Assembly (NCBI RefSeq): GCF_900106555.1
Contig: NZ_FNOE01000026.1
Span: 1-40,732 of the forward strand
Origin: Nitrosomonas oligotropha
Lineage (GTDB): Bacteria > Pseudomonadota > Gammaproteobacteria > Burkholderiales > Nitrosomonadaceae
Reading direction: 5' to 3'
Length of the DNA stretch: 40,732 bases
In this document: in pieces, positions 33,851 to 40,732 of the stretch
How the letters are laid out: every line of letters starts with the position of its first letter
Position numbering within the stretch: the first letter of the stretch is position 1
The notes under the pieces: model-generated
Seen by the model: the letters and a program-made list of their open reading frames with translations, nothing else
Database searches by the model: none
Told to the model about the DNA's origin: nothing
Program-made: the position numbers and the translations under genes

Positions 33851-36178
33851 TTAACGCGTCAGCCCCGCATATAACACTGGCAGTTTCTCCGGCAACCGCT
33901 CCACATGATCCACCACCAGATAATTGCGTTCGCCGAAAATGCGCGACACGTATTGATCCGCACGCGGATCGAGGCTCATGCAGTAGGTGAGGATGCCGGA
34001 GCGGCCGGCTTCTTCCACCGCTTTCTTGGTGTCGTGACGAAGGTATTGCGGGTCGCGTACGTCGACATCCGCCGGTTCGCCGTCGGTGATGACCAGCAGC
34101 AGTTTTTTCGCCGATTTTTGCAGTTTCAGGTAATGCGTCGCATGGCGCATCGCAGCACCCATACGGGTTGAAAGTTGTCCTGTCATGCCTGCGAGCCGCG
34201 CTTTGGGAGTTTCGTCGTAGGGCTGGTCGAAATCCTTGAAGCGGAAATACTCGACGTCGTGCCGTCCGTCGGAACAGAAGCCGTGGATGGCAAACGGGTC
34301 GCCGATTTTATTGATGGCGTTGGCGAGCAATACCGTCGCTTGGCGCGTCAGGTCGAGCACGGAGTAGTCATGACCAGCGACTTTGTCGTTGGTCGATTCG
34401 GATAAATCGAGCAATACCAGCACTGAGATATCGCGCACTTTGCGCACCGAACGCATCATGATGCGCGGATCGGGTTGCATGCCCATACGAATGTCGATCA
34501 TTGAGCGGATCGCCGCGTTGATGTCGATTTCATCACCATCTTCGAGCTTACGAATGCGGCGCGTGCCTTGCGGTTGCATCGCATCGAGCAGGAATTTCAT
34601 GCGAGCGATTTCGCGCTTGTATTGGTTGGCAATATCGTCGATGCATTGCATATCACCCAGTTTTGCGCGTTTTTCCTGCACCGTCGCCCAATCCGGACGT
34701 TCCAATTGAATCTGATAATCCCATTCGGAATAGTGATAGGGCGCCGACACCGGTTCCTTGCCTTCCATATCGTTGTACGAGACGCCCATGTCTTCATACG
34801 GAAAGAATTCAGTGCCCATGACCCAGATTTCCTCTGCGTCATCACCGGCGGTTTCCACGTCGAGTTCGTTGGCGAATTCCATCACGTTGACGTATTTCCG
34901 CACTTGTTTCGGCGCATCGTATCCGGCGGACAACGATTTGTTGAAGTCGAATTCCTCGAATTCCCAGAAATAGCGGTTGTCGTCGCGGTATGGCGCGGTG
35001 AGCACGTCGGTGCGCGGGTTGTACGGAATTTTTTTGTCCATGAAACTGTGCGCGAGCTGTACACCGATATCCCAAGACGTCTTGTGGCTATCAAGCTGGT
35101 CTTTCGCGGCTTTAAACAGCTTGCGTCCTTCCACGATCCACGGGTCCTTGTCCTTATAATCCGGATCGAGCAGGGCGCGTGCCAGACGGTTGAGGTAATC
35201 ACCCATTGACGCATTCATATCCGGCGTGGCGCTGTGCAGCACCGACCAGGTGTGACGTAATCCGGGAAAACGGCGAATCGATAATTCTTCGATGCGTGCG
35301 TCTTCAATGACGGAAATCACCGCCATTTGCAGCGGGTTCAAACTTTCCGCGGAAATCGGTTGTTTGGTTTCGACCAAATGCGCGGCGGCATGCGCGGCAG
35401 CGGCGCGGTAGACTTCGGTCGCCGAAACATCGCCGAACGCATCGTAAGCATCGGGCAGATGGATGAAATAGTGCTCGATGAACGGTTTGTAGCCTTCACG
35501 GGTTTCAAAGTCGCCGGAAGTCGGCTTCATAAAGAAATCACGTGCCCACAAGGCGCGTAGATACATATTGATACGCCGTTGCACATCAACGAACAGCGTG
35601 CCTTTACGTTCTTTTTGCAATACCGCGAGCGATTCCTTCGATTCCAATCCGAAATAACGAATTTGCTCTTCGTAATCGGTGCGATGCGCGTGCGCGCCCC
35701 ACATGGCCCAGCGGCGCAGGCCGCCGAGGGTCAGCTGGCCGAATAGAATGTCCAGTTTGCTGAGCATGGGACGCATACCACGCGGTGCCTGGGCGATCAA
35801 AGTATTCAGGAATTGCAAGTAATTCTGGAACAACTGTGTATCGCCCAAACGTTTGGCGGCAGTCGGGGCAGTGGCTAACACCAGCTCGATAACAGAGGCA
35901 GAAGTTCTTGAGGCAAGGGAAAGGACAGTAGTCGCCAGATCACCGATAATATCTTCACCGATTTCTTTAGCGACTAATGGTGTTTCGTCGATCCAGCAAT
36001 CCACTAAACTGCGCCCGCGCCCTAATCCGCGAATTGCGGATGCACCTTTCAGATAGTTATCCAATCCACGCGCTGAAAAAGTTTTAGCCGCTTCAGGCCA
36101 AGCATGATTGAGCAACTCAATCGATTCTGGCTCCAGATCCTCGAGCAATTCTTTGTAATCGTCCAGATTGATACTCAT
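33851..36178 (-). CDS. cbbO: RuBisCO activase subunit CbbO (vWA domain)
   Basis: CbbO is the substrate adaptor of the CbbQ6-CbbO activase that removes inhibitory sugar phosphates from RuBisCO. The 775-residue protein has a long helical N-terminal region and a C-terminal von Willebrand A domain. The MIDAS motif DLSES starts at aspartate 591 (VLVLLDLSESTND), with further metal-site residues in TDGEPADVD. It is the last gene of cbbLSQO. A partial copy of its 3' end is at 32556-32830. Confidence 0.95.
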   Translation of the reverse strand: MSINLDDYKELLEDLEPESIELLNHAWPEAAKTFSARGLDNYLKGASAIRGLGRGRSLVDCWIDETPLVAKEIGEDIIGDLATTVLSLASRTSASVIELVLATAPTAAKRLGDTQLFQNYLQFLNTLIAQAPRGMRPMLSKLDILFGQLTLGGLRRWAMWGAHAHRTDYEEQIRYFGLESKESLAVLQKERKGTLFVDVQRRINMYLRALWARDFFMKPTSGDFETREGYKPFIEHYFIHLPDAYDAFGDVSATEVYRAAAAHAAAHLVETKQPISAESLNPLQMAVISVIEDARIEELSIRRFPGLRHTWSVLHSATPDMNASMGDYLNRLARALLDPDYKDKDPWIVEGRKLFKAAKDQLDSHKTSWDIGVQLAHSFMDKKIPYNPRTDVLTAPYRDDNRYFWEFEEFDFNKSLSAGYDAPKQVRKYVNVMEFANELDVETAGDDAEEIWVMGTEFFPYEDMGVSYNDMEGKEPVSAPYHYSEWDYQIQLERPDWATVQEKRAKLGDMQCIDDIANQYKREIARMKFLLDAMQPQGTRRIRKLEDGDEIDINAAIRSMIDIRMGMQPDPRIMMRSVRKVRDISVLVLLDLSESTNDKVAGHDYSVLDLTRQATVLLANAINKIGDPFAIHGFCSDGRHDVEYFRFKDFDQPYDETPKARLAGMTGQLSTRMGAAMRHATHYLKLQKSAKKLLLVITDGEPADVDVRDPQYLRHDTKKAVEEAGRSGILTYCMSLDPRADQYVSRIFGERNYLVVDHVERLPEKLPVLYAGLTR

Positions 36179-36231
36179 GGCAGCACCTATTTACGTTTCA
36201 GAACAATCAACTTATTTGCGAACAGCCGCTT

Positions 36232-37038
36232 TTAATTAAAAAACGTGCTGACAGCCGCATCCAGCGCATCGCGCATATCCGGATCGTCAGTGATCGGACG
36301 CACCAGAGCTACGCGGCAAGCTGCATGCGCGTCGACTTTTTTAGCGATCAGGCTACCGGCATAAATCAGCATCCGTGTTGAAATCCCTTCATCCAGTCCG
36401 TGTCCTTTGAGGTTACGCGCACGTTCCGCGATGGATACCAGTTTTTCGGCGATGTCGACGGTTACACCGGATTCGTGCGCAACGATTTCGCTTTCGATGT
36501 CATGACTTGGGTAGTTGAAATCAAGCGCGCCAAACCGTTGTTTGGTCGATTGCTTCAAATCTTTCATCAAACTTTGGTAGCCGGGGTTGTATGAAATCAC
36601 GATCTGAAAATCCTCGTGCGCTTGAATCAATTCGCCTTTTTTCTCAAGCGGTAATACGCGACGATTATCGGTCAGGGGGTGAATCACGACGGTGGTGTCT
36701 TGGCGAGCTTCCACAACTTCGTCAAGATAGCAGATGGCGCCATATCGTGCCGCAACGGCGAGCGGACCGTCTTGCCAGCGCGTACCATTGGCATCCAGCA
36801 GAAAACGGCCGACCAGATCGGATGCGGTCATGTCTTCGTTACAAGCAACGGTGATCAGCGGCTTTTTCAGTTTCCATGCCATGTATTCGACAAAGCGCGT
36901 TTTGCCGCAGCCGGTCGGGCCTTTTAGCATCATCGGCATGCGTACCGAATAGGCGGCTTCATAGAGTTTCACTTCATCCGCGACGGAATGGTAATAAGGT
37001 TCTTTTTTGATGCGATATTGATCAATGATAGTGCTCAT
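36232..37038 (-). CDS. cbbQ: RuBisCO activase AAA+ subunit CbbQ
   Basis: CbbQ is a MoxR-type AAA+ ATPase that forms a hexamer with one CbbO and remodels inhibited RuBisCO. The 268-residue protein has Walker A GPTGCGKT (40-47), Walker [12 protein letters not shown] (DE at 106-107) and a sensor/arginine region ([19 protein letters not shown]). It lies between the intra-operon terminator and cbbO, about 53 nt from cbbO. Phylogenetically it resembles the Q2/Q1 types of form IA operons, but I cannot tell which. Confidence 0.96.
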   Translation of the reverse strand: MSTIIDQYRIKKEPYYHSVADEVKLYEAAYSVRMPMMLKGPTGCGKTRFVEYMAWKLKKPLITVACNEDMTASDLVGRFLLDANGTRWQDGPLAVAARYGAICYLDEVVEARQDTTVVIHPLTDNRRVLPLEKKGELIQAHEDFQIVISYNPGYQSLMKDLKQSTKQRFGALDFNYPSHDIESEIVAHESGVTVDIAEKLVSIAERARNLKGHGLDEGISTRMLIYAGSLIAKKVDAHAACRVALVRPITDDPDMRDALDAAVSTFFN

Positions 37039-37104
37039 GACAGACTCCTATAGAAACAGTCTTTATCGAGATGCCCTCGAGTAATTGCAATCCAAATTCC
37101 GGTG

Positions 37105-37141
37105 AAAAAAAACCCCCTGCCCTAATTAAGGGTGAAGGGGG
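37105..37141 (-). terminator. Intra-operon terminator between cbbS and cbbQ
   Basis: On the minus strand AGGGGG-type and CCCCCT arms (37136-37141 and 37113-37118) with inner CCCT/AGGG pairing form a strong stem. It is followed by eight Ts (37105-37112 read in reverse). It lies after cbbS and before cbbQ, so it would attenuate transcription and keep activase levels below RuBisCO. Confidence 0.85.
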
Positions 37142-37168
37142 TCTTGCGGGTTCGAACCCCGTTATTAC

Positions 37169-37525
37169 TTAAACAGTCTTGCCGCGGTATATCACCATGG
37201 CAGTGCCTTGAGACTGGTTAAAATTGTTGTAACCAATCAAACGGACATGATTGTTTGGATTCGCTTTATGACACGCAGCAGCTTCTGCCAGTACGCGTTC
37301 TACATCAGTTTCACCAAACATAGGCAGTTTCCACATATACCAGTAGGAATCCATAACATACTCAGGTTCGGTATGTTCGATCGCTGGGTTCCAGCCTTTG
37401 CTGATTAAATATTCCACTTGTTTCTTGATATCCTTGTCAGCCATTGCAGGCAGATAGGAAAATGTTTCAAATTTACGGCTTGCTGGGTCACTAACACGTG
37501 ATTTGTAATCGATTACTTCGCTCAT
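37169..37525 (-). CDS. cbbS: RuBisCO small subunit (form I)
   Basis: CbbS caps the L8 core to form L8S8 RuBisCO. The 118-residue protein has the family length and shows [36 protein letters not shown] and [54 protein letters not shown] ribosome site precedes the ATG. It follows cbbL by 79 nt and is followed by a strong terminator. Confidence 0.97.
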   Translation of the reverse strand: MSEVIDYKSRVSDPASRKFETFSYLPAMADKDIKKQVEYLISKGWNPAIEHTEPEYVMDSYWYMWKLPMFGETDVERVLAEAAACHKANPNNHVRLIGYNNFNQSQGTAMVIYRGKTV

Positions 37526-37604
37526 TATTTTTCCTTAACTTTAGTGAGATGAAGGAGAAAAGCAGTGCTTAATTATCAGCCTTTCTCCTTTGGCCATGTA
37601 TTGC

Positions 37605-39026
37605 TTACTTGTGTGCGATGTCCAGTTTATCAACGGTATCAAACTCGAACTTGATCTCTTTCCATGTTTCCATGGCGATTTTCAGTTCTGGACTGCTTTT
37701 CGCTGCCTTGGTCAAGATCGCTTTGCCTTCTTTCTCGATTTCAATACCTTGGTTACGCGCTTCAACGCAAGCTTCCAATGCCACACGGTTAGCAGCAGCG
37801 CCAGCAGCATTACCCCATGGGTGACCTAAGGTACCACCACCGAATTGCAAGCAGGCATCATCACCGAAGATTGAAACCAGTGCTGGCATGTGCCAAACGT
37901 GAATACCGCCGGAAGCTACTGGGAATACGCCTGGCATGGAGCCCCAGTCTTGGTCGAAGAACAAGCCGCGGCTGCGGTCTTCTTTGATGAATTCATCGCG
38001 CATGGTATCGATCCAGCCCAATGTTGCTGCACGATCGCCTTCCAATTTACCAACCACGGTACCGGAGTGCAGGTGATCGCCACCCGATAAACGCAGTACT
38101 TTGGTTAAAACGCGGAAATGAATACCATGGTGCGGGTTGCGGTCGAGCACAGCGTGCATTGCACGATGGATGTGCAACAACATACCGTTGTTGCGGCACC
38201 AGTTGGCCAGCCCCGTATTGGCTGTTAAACCACCGGTCAAGTAGTCATGCATAATGATCGGCGCGCCCAATTCTTTAGCGAACTCTGCACGTTTGTACAT
38301 TTCTTCTGGGGTTGGTGCTGTCACGTTCAGGTAGTGACCTTTACGTTCTCCGGTTTCGCGTTCGGCTTTTTGGCAAGCTTCTACCACGAATTCGAAACGA
38401 TCGCGCCAGCGCATGAACGGTTGGCTGTTAACGTTTTCATCGTCCTTGGTCAGATCCAGACCGCCACGCAGACATTCGTATACGGCACGGCCATAATTTT
38501 TAGCAGACAGACCCAGCTTAGGTTTAATGGTGCAACCTAATAGCGCACGGCCATATTTGTTCAAACGATCGCGTTCCACTTGAATACCTGCTGGAGGTCC
38601 GCCGCATGTTTTAACGTAAGCAATCGGGAAACGGACATCTTCCAGGCGCAGTGCGCGTAACGCTTTAAAGCCAAACACGTTACCAACCAGCGAGGTCAAT
38701 ACGTTGACTACAGAGCCTTCTTCGAAAAGATCGATTGGGTAAGCTACGAAAGCATAGAAGCAGGTGTCATCGCCAGGTACGTCTTCAATTTTATAAGCAC
38801 GTCCTTTGTAGTAATCCAGATCGGTCAACAGATCGGTCCATACTGTGGTCCAGGTACCTGTGGAAGATTCTGCTGCTACTGCCGCAGCGACTTCTTCACG
38901 TGGCACGCCAGGTTGTGGTGTAATTTTGAAACAAGCCAAAAGATCGGTATCCGATGGCGTGTAATCAGGGGTCCAGTAAGTTTGTCGGTATTCTTTTACA
39001 CCAGCGTTATATATTTTTACGGCCAT
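37605..39026 (-). CDS. cbbL: RuBisCO large subunit (form IA)
   Basis: CbbL carries the RuBisCO active site, fixing CO2 onto ribulose-1,5-bisphosphate. From the ATG at 39026 it is 473 residues ([13 protein letters not shown]). Carbamylated lysine 194 lies in [17 protein letters not shown]. Also seen are [12 protein letters not shown], the [14 protein letters not shown] catalytic histidine region, loop 6 VVGKLEGDR and the [11 protein letters not shown] phosphate site. The form IA assignment rests on this pattern. The frame extends 8 codons upstream, but the GGAGAA ribosome site sits correctly before 39026. No carboxysome genes are visible in the window. Confidence 0.98.
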   Translation of the reverse strand: MAVKIYNAGVKEYRQTYWTPDYTPSDTDLLACFKITPQPGVPREEVAAAVAAESSTGTWTTVWTDLLTDLDYYKGRAYKIEDVPGDDTCFYAFVAYPIDLFEEGSVVNVLTSLVGNVFGFKALRALRLEDVRFPIAYVKTCGGPPAGIQVERDRLNKYGRALLGCTIKPKLGLSAKNYGRAVYECLRGGLDLTKDDENVNSQPFMRWRDRFEFVVEACQKAERETGERKGHYLNVTAPTPEEMYKRAEFAKELGAPIIMHDYLTGGLTANTGLANWCRNNGMLLHIHRAMHAVLDRNPHHGIHFRVLTKVLRLSGGDHLHSGTVVGKLEGDRAATLGWIDTMRDEFIKEDRSRGLFFDQDWGSMPGVFPVASGGIHVWHMPALVSIFGDDACLQFGGGTLGHPWGNAAGAAANRVALEACVEARNQGIEIEKEGKAILTKAAKSSPELKIAMETWKEIKFEFDTVDKLDIAHK

Positions 39027-39134
39027 AATTTTTCTCCAGTTAAATTCCACTCAACTCCGGCCAACAGTACAGACAGAAACGAGAGGAGATTGCGTTACAA
39101 ACAACAAACATGACTACTCAAATCTATGGAACGC

Positions 39135-39163
39135 ACTATAGCGCTATTTATCCATAAGAACAA
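39135..39163 (-). promoter_or_regulatory. Putative sigma70 promoter of cbbLS
   Basis: Read on the minus strand, TTGTTC (39163-39158) and TATAGT (39140-39135) are 17 nt apart. The implied transcript starts near 39128 and has a leader of about 100 nt before cbbL. Confidence 0.6.
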
Positions 39164-39180
39164 ATCAGTAATTTTGATGT

Positions 39181-39206
39181 TTATAATAAGGTTATACTTA
39201 TAATAA
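39181..39206. promoter_or_regulatory. Direct repeats in the cbbL-cbbR intergenic region (candidate CbbR site)
   Basis: TTATAATAA occurs at 39181-39189 and again at 39198-39206, 17 nt apart. The pair lies about 50-80 nt upstream of the inferred cbbL start site and just before cbbR, where LysR-type regulators usually bind to control both genes. A strict TNA-N7-TNA CbbR match was not found, so this is tentative. Confidence 0.4.
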
Positions 39207-39227
39207 ACTTACTGAGCTGACATATAT

Positions 39228-40142
39228 ATGCTGCATCTCACTTTGCGACAACTAAAGGTATTTGAATCGGTAGCCCGGCATTTGAGTTATTCGCGTGCTG
39301 CCGAGGAATTGCATTTGACTCAACCTGCTGTTTCCATGCAAATTAAGCAACTGGAAGACAACATTAGTTTGCCACTTTTTGAGCATTTGGGTAAACGGAT
39401 TTATCTGACCGAGGCAGGGCGCGAGCTGTATCAATACAGCCGAGCAATTTCGCAGCAATTGGCTGACATGGAAGTGGCGCTGGACGAATTAAAAGGCATG
39501 GAGCGCGGCAAGTTGAATATCTCGGTGGTAACTACCGCCAATTATTTCGCGCCGCATTTATTGGCCAAGTTCTGTCAGCGCTTTCGCGGTGTAACTGTGA
39601 GTTTGAACGTTTCCAACCGGGAAACCGTGCTAAAGCAATTGACCGATAATTTGATCGACCTTGCGATCATGGGGCAACCGCCCGAGAATCTCGATATCGA
39701 TAGCGAATCTTTCATGGAGAATCCACTGGTAGTTGTAGCTCCGCCTAATCATCCCTTATGCCAGGAGCACAATATTCCGGTTAAGCGCTTAGCGAATGAG
39801 ACTTTTCTCGTGCGTGAATCGGGTTCGGGAACACGCAGTGCGATGGAGCGTTTTTTTGCCGCGCATAAAATCAACATTAATAAAGGGATGGAAACGGATA
39901 CCACGGAAGCGATCAAACAAGCGGTTCAGGCGGGTATGGGCTTGGGTATCATGTCGCAGCATACCGCAGAATTGGAGCTGGAGACCGGCCGCTTAAAAAT
40001 CCTTGAAGTGCAAGGCTTTCCGATTATCCGCTACTGGCATGTCGTCAATAGGAAAAATAAGCGCTTATCGAGTGTTGCCAATGCTTTCAGAGAATTTTTA
40101 TTGAAAGAGGCGGCTAAATTGATGGATGAATCGAAGAATTAA
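39228..40142 (+). CDS. cbbR: LysR-type regulator of the cbb operon
   Basis: CbbR activates the Calvin-cycle operon in response to metabolites. The 304-residue protein has an N-terminal helix-turn-helix (MLHLTLRQLKVFESVARHLS...LTQPAVSMQIKQLEDNI, about 1-60) and a LysR effector-binding domain (about 90-295). It is divergent from cbbL with 201 nt between starts, the classic arrangement. The identification rests on that context plus the family match; other LysR proteins look similar. Confidence 0.93.
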   Translation: MLHLTLRQLKVFESVARHLSYSRAAEELHLTQPAVSMQIKQLEDNISLPLFEHLGKRIYLTEAGRELYQYSRAISQQLADMEVALDELKGMERGKLNISVVTTANYFAPHLLAKFCQRFRGVTVSLNVSNRETVLKQLTDNLIDLAIMGQPPENLDIDSESFMENPLVVVAPPNHPLCQEHNIPVKRLANETFLVRESGSGTRSAMERFFAAHKININKGMETDTTEAIKQAVQAGMGLGIMSQHTAELELETGRLKILEVQGFPIIRYWHVVNRKNKRLSSVANAFREFLLKEAAKLMDESKN

Positions 40143-40180
40143 TACTGGTATTGATAAGGGTTAATTTCTAGCTTACTATG

Positions 40181-40212
40181 CAACCCAAGAATATGATTAC
40201 ATTCTTGGGTTG
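40181..40212 (+). terminator. Perfect 12-bp hairpin after cbbR
   Basis: CAACCCAAGAAT (40181-40192) and ATTCTTGGGTTG (40201-40212) are exact reverse complements with an 8-nt loop, 38 nt after the cbbR stop. No U tract follows, so it may end transcription inefficiently or stabilise the mRNA end. Confidence 0.6.
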
Positions 40213-40222
40213 AGATACTTAA

Positions 40223-40530
40223 ATGCCTGATCTTAATCGCTGCGATGAAAAACAATCGGACAACATTCATTCAACTGAATTGAATGTTTATCTGGAATGC
40301 GGAGTGGTTGCCCTATTCATTTTATTGATCGATCTTGCTACTCCGCTCGGTATTGCCAACGGTATTCTGTATGTGATTGTTGTACTGATTTCTTTAAGAT
40401 CTCCCGAGAAACGCTTCACCCTCATCATTGCAGTCATCTGCACACTATTGGTCGGCATCGGTTATCTAGGTTCACCACTCAGTGAAATTCCGCTCTATCA
40501 AGTTTTTGCCAATCGTTTTCTGGCATTATT
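40223..40530 (+). pseudogene. Membrane sensor kinase N-terminus truncated by an insertion sequence
   Basis: From the ATG at 40223 the first about 102 residues are native. A hydrophilic start is followed by three or four hydrophobic segments (VYLECGVVALFILLIDLATPLG..., LYVIVVLISLRSPEK, LIIAVICTLLVGIGYLGSPL, YQVFANRFLALF). This matches the membrane N-terminus common to sensor histidine kinases, though the downstream kinase is not in view. After FLALF the frame runs into the inserted element and ends at 40708 by chance. It starts just downstream of the hairpin after cbbR. Confidence 0.75.
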
Positions 40531-40732
40531 TGTAAGAATTCCTAGCGTTGTTTACAGTATTCAGGAGAATACTGTAGATGAAGATACACAAACGCACTTG
40601 CTTAACATTATTGGATCGTCAGGAAATTTGGCGGCTTTATCAAACCCGGTTGTGGAAGGTAGTTCAGCTGGCAGAACACTTCCACGTCAGCCGCCCAACG
40701 ATTTATGACGTACTGAAACGAGCCAGGCTACA
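40531..40732 (+). mobile_element. Left end of an insertion sequence (runs off the window)
   Basis: The sequence from 40531 starts TGTAAGAATTCC, an IS-like TGT end, at the exact point where the sensor frame stops making sense. A transposase frame begins 47 nt later. The right end, target duplication and other terminal repeat lie beyond the window. The IS481-like family is suggested by the TGT start and the transposase N-terminus but is unconfirmed. Confidence 0.65.
40578..40732 (+). CDS. Transposase, N-terminal fragment (helix-turn-helix)
   Basis: A CAGGAGAA Shine-Dalgarno (40562-40569) precedes this ATG by 8 nt. The visible 51 residues begin MKIHKRTCLTLLDRQEIWRL and continue with WKVVQLAEHFHVSRPTIYDVLKRARL, a clear helix-turn-helix of the IS481/IS3-like type. 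The frame is open to the window edge. It is in a different frame from the interrupted sensor gene. Confidence 0.75.
   Translation, partial: MKIHKRTCLTLLDRQEIWRLYQTRLWKVVQLAEHFHVSRPTIYDVLKRARL

Noticed and set aside
34568..35209. A 213-codon plus-strand ORF opposite cbbO
   Set aside because: It lies wholly antisense to the well-supported CbbO reading and has no recognisable motif; codon structure of cbbO explains it.
37146..37162. GCGGGTTCGAACCCCGT looks like a tRNA T-arm next to cbbS
   Set aside because: The T stem and TTCGAAC loop fit, but no D-arm, anticodon arm or acceptor stem could be built around it on either strand. The core GGGTTCGAACCC is a simple palindrome.
40531..40708. C-terminal part of the 161-codon ORF read as native protein
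   Set aside because: The reading changes character at an IS-like TGT end and a better ribosome site and HTH transposase frame start at 40578.
1..40732. CRISPR arrays or rRNA/tRNA genes
   Set aside because: No evenly spaced direct repeat series and no complete tRNA or rRNA signature was seen on reading the window.

Overview
The window looks like a chromosomal segment of a chemolithoautotrophic betaproteobacterium, most likely a Nitrosomonas-type ammonia oxidiser. The evidence is a form IA RuBisCO operon with cbbQ/cbbO and a divergent cbbR, a complete System I cytochrome c maturation operon, an SAH riboswitch before ahcY, homodimeric-type aceE with single-lipoyl aceF, and moderate GC. The genus is inferred from gene content; no rRNA or marker search was possible.

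Layout. (1) 1-6051, methyl and one-carbon metabolism: metK, SAH riboswitch, ahcY, metF, a conserved membrane protein, folD. (2) 6086-10132, pyruvate dehydrogenase aceE-aceF. (3) 10163-13925, housekeeping cluster nadD-rsfS-rlmH-maf-rng. (4) 13926-17630, an AT-rich island with a STAS-less SulP permease, a 35-codon ORF, a UspA protein and a small two-helix membrane protein. The permease gene is bracketed by perfect 18-bp inverted repeats and the island ends in a bidirectional terminator. (5) 17631-20727, a NarL-type response regulator and a histidine kinase with a duplicated internal GAF-like module, on the minus strand. (6) 20935-28350, ccmABCDEFGHI, then a Bcp peroxiredoxin. (7) 28939-30681, a DhaK-DhaL fusion kinase. 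(8) 30719-33010, an accessory patch: a DUF6516-type toxin/winged-helix antitoxin pair with a palindromic promoter-operator, dispersed hairpin repeats, a frameshifted Mrr-like endonuclease, and relics of the 3' ends of cbbO and dhaKL placed side by side. (9) 33021-40142, a secreted protein of unknown function, then cbbO, cbbQ, an intra-operon terminator, cbbS and cbbL (all minus), and divergent cbbR. (10) 40223-40732, the N-terminus of a membrane sensor gene cut by the left end of an insertion sequence that runs off the window.

How the genes fit together. MetK, AhcY, MetF and FolD cover most of the activated-methyl and folate one-carbon cycle, with SAH sensed directly on the ahcY leader. CbbLS fixes CO2 and CbbQO is its activase. 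The SulP/UspA locus could supply bicarbonate or another anion, but its substrate cannot be read from sequence. Ccm serves the large multihaem cytochrome complement expected of an ammonia oxidiser. The most notable non-gene structures are the SulP-flanking inverted repeats, the relic tandem duplication between dhaKL and cbbO, the toxin-antitoxin operator, and the IS-disrupted sensor gene.
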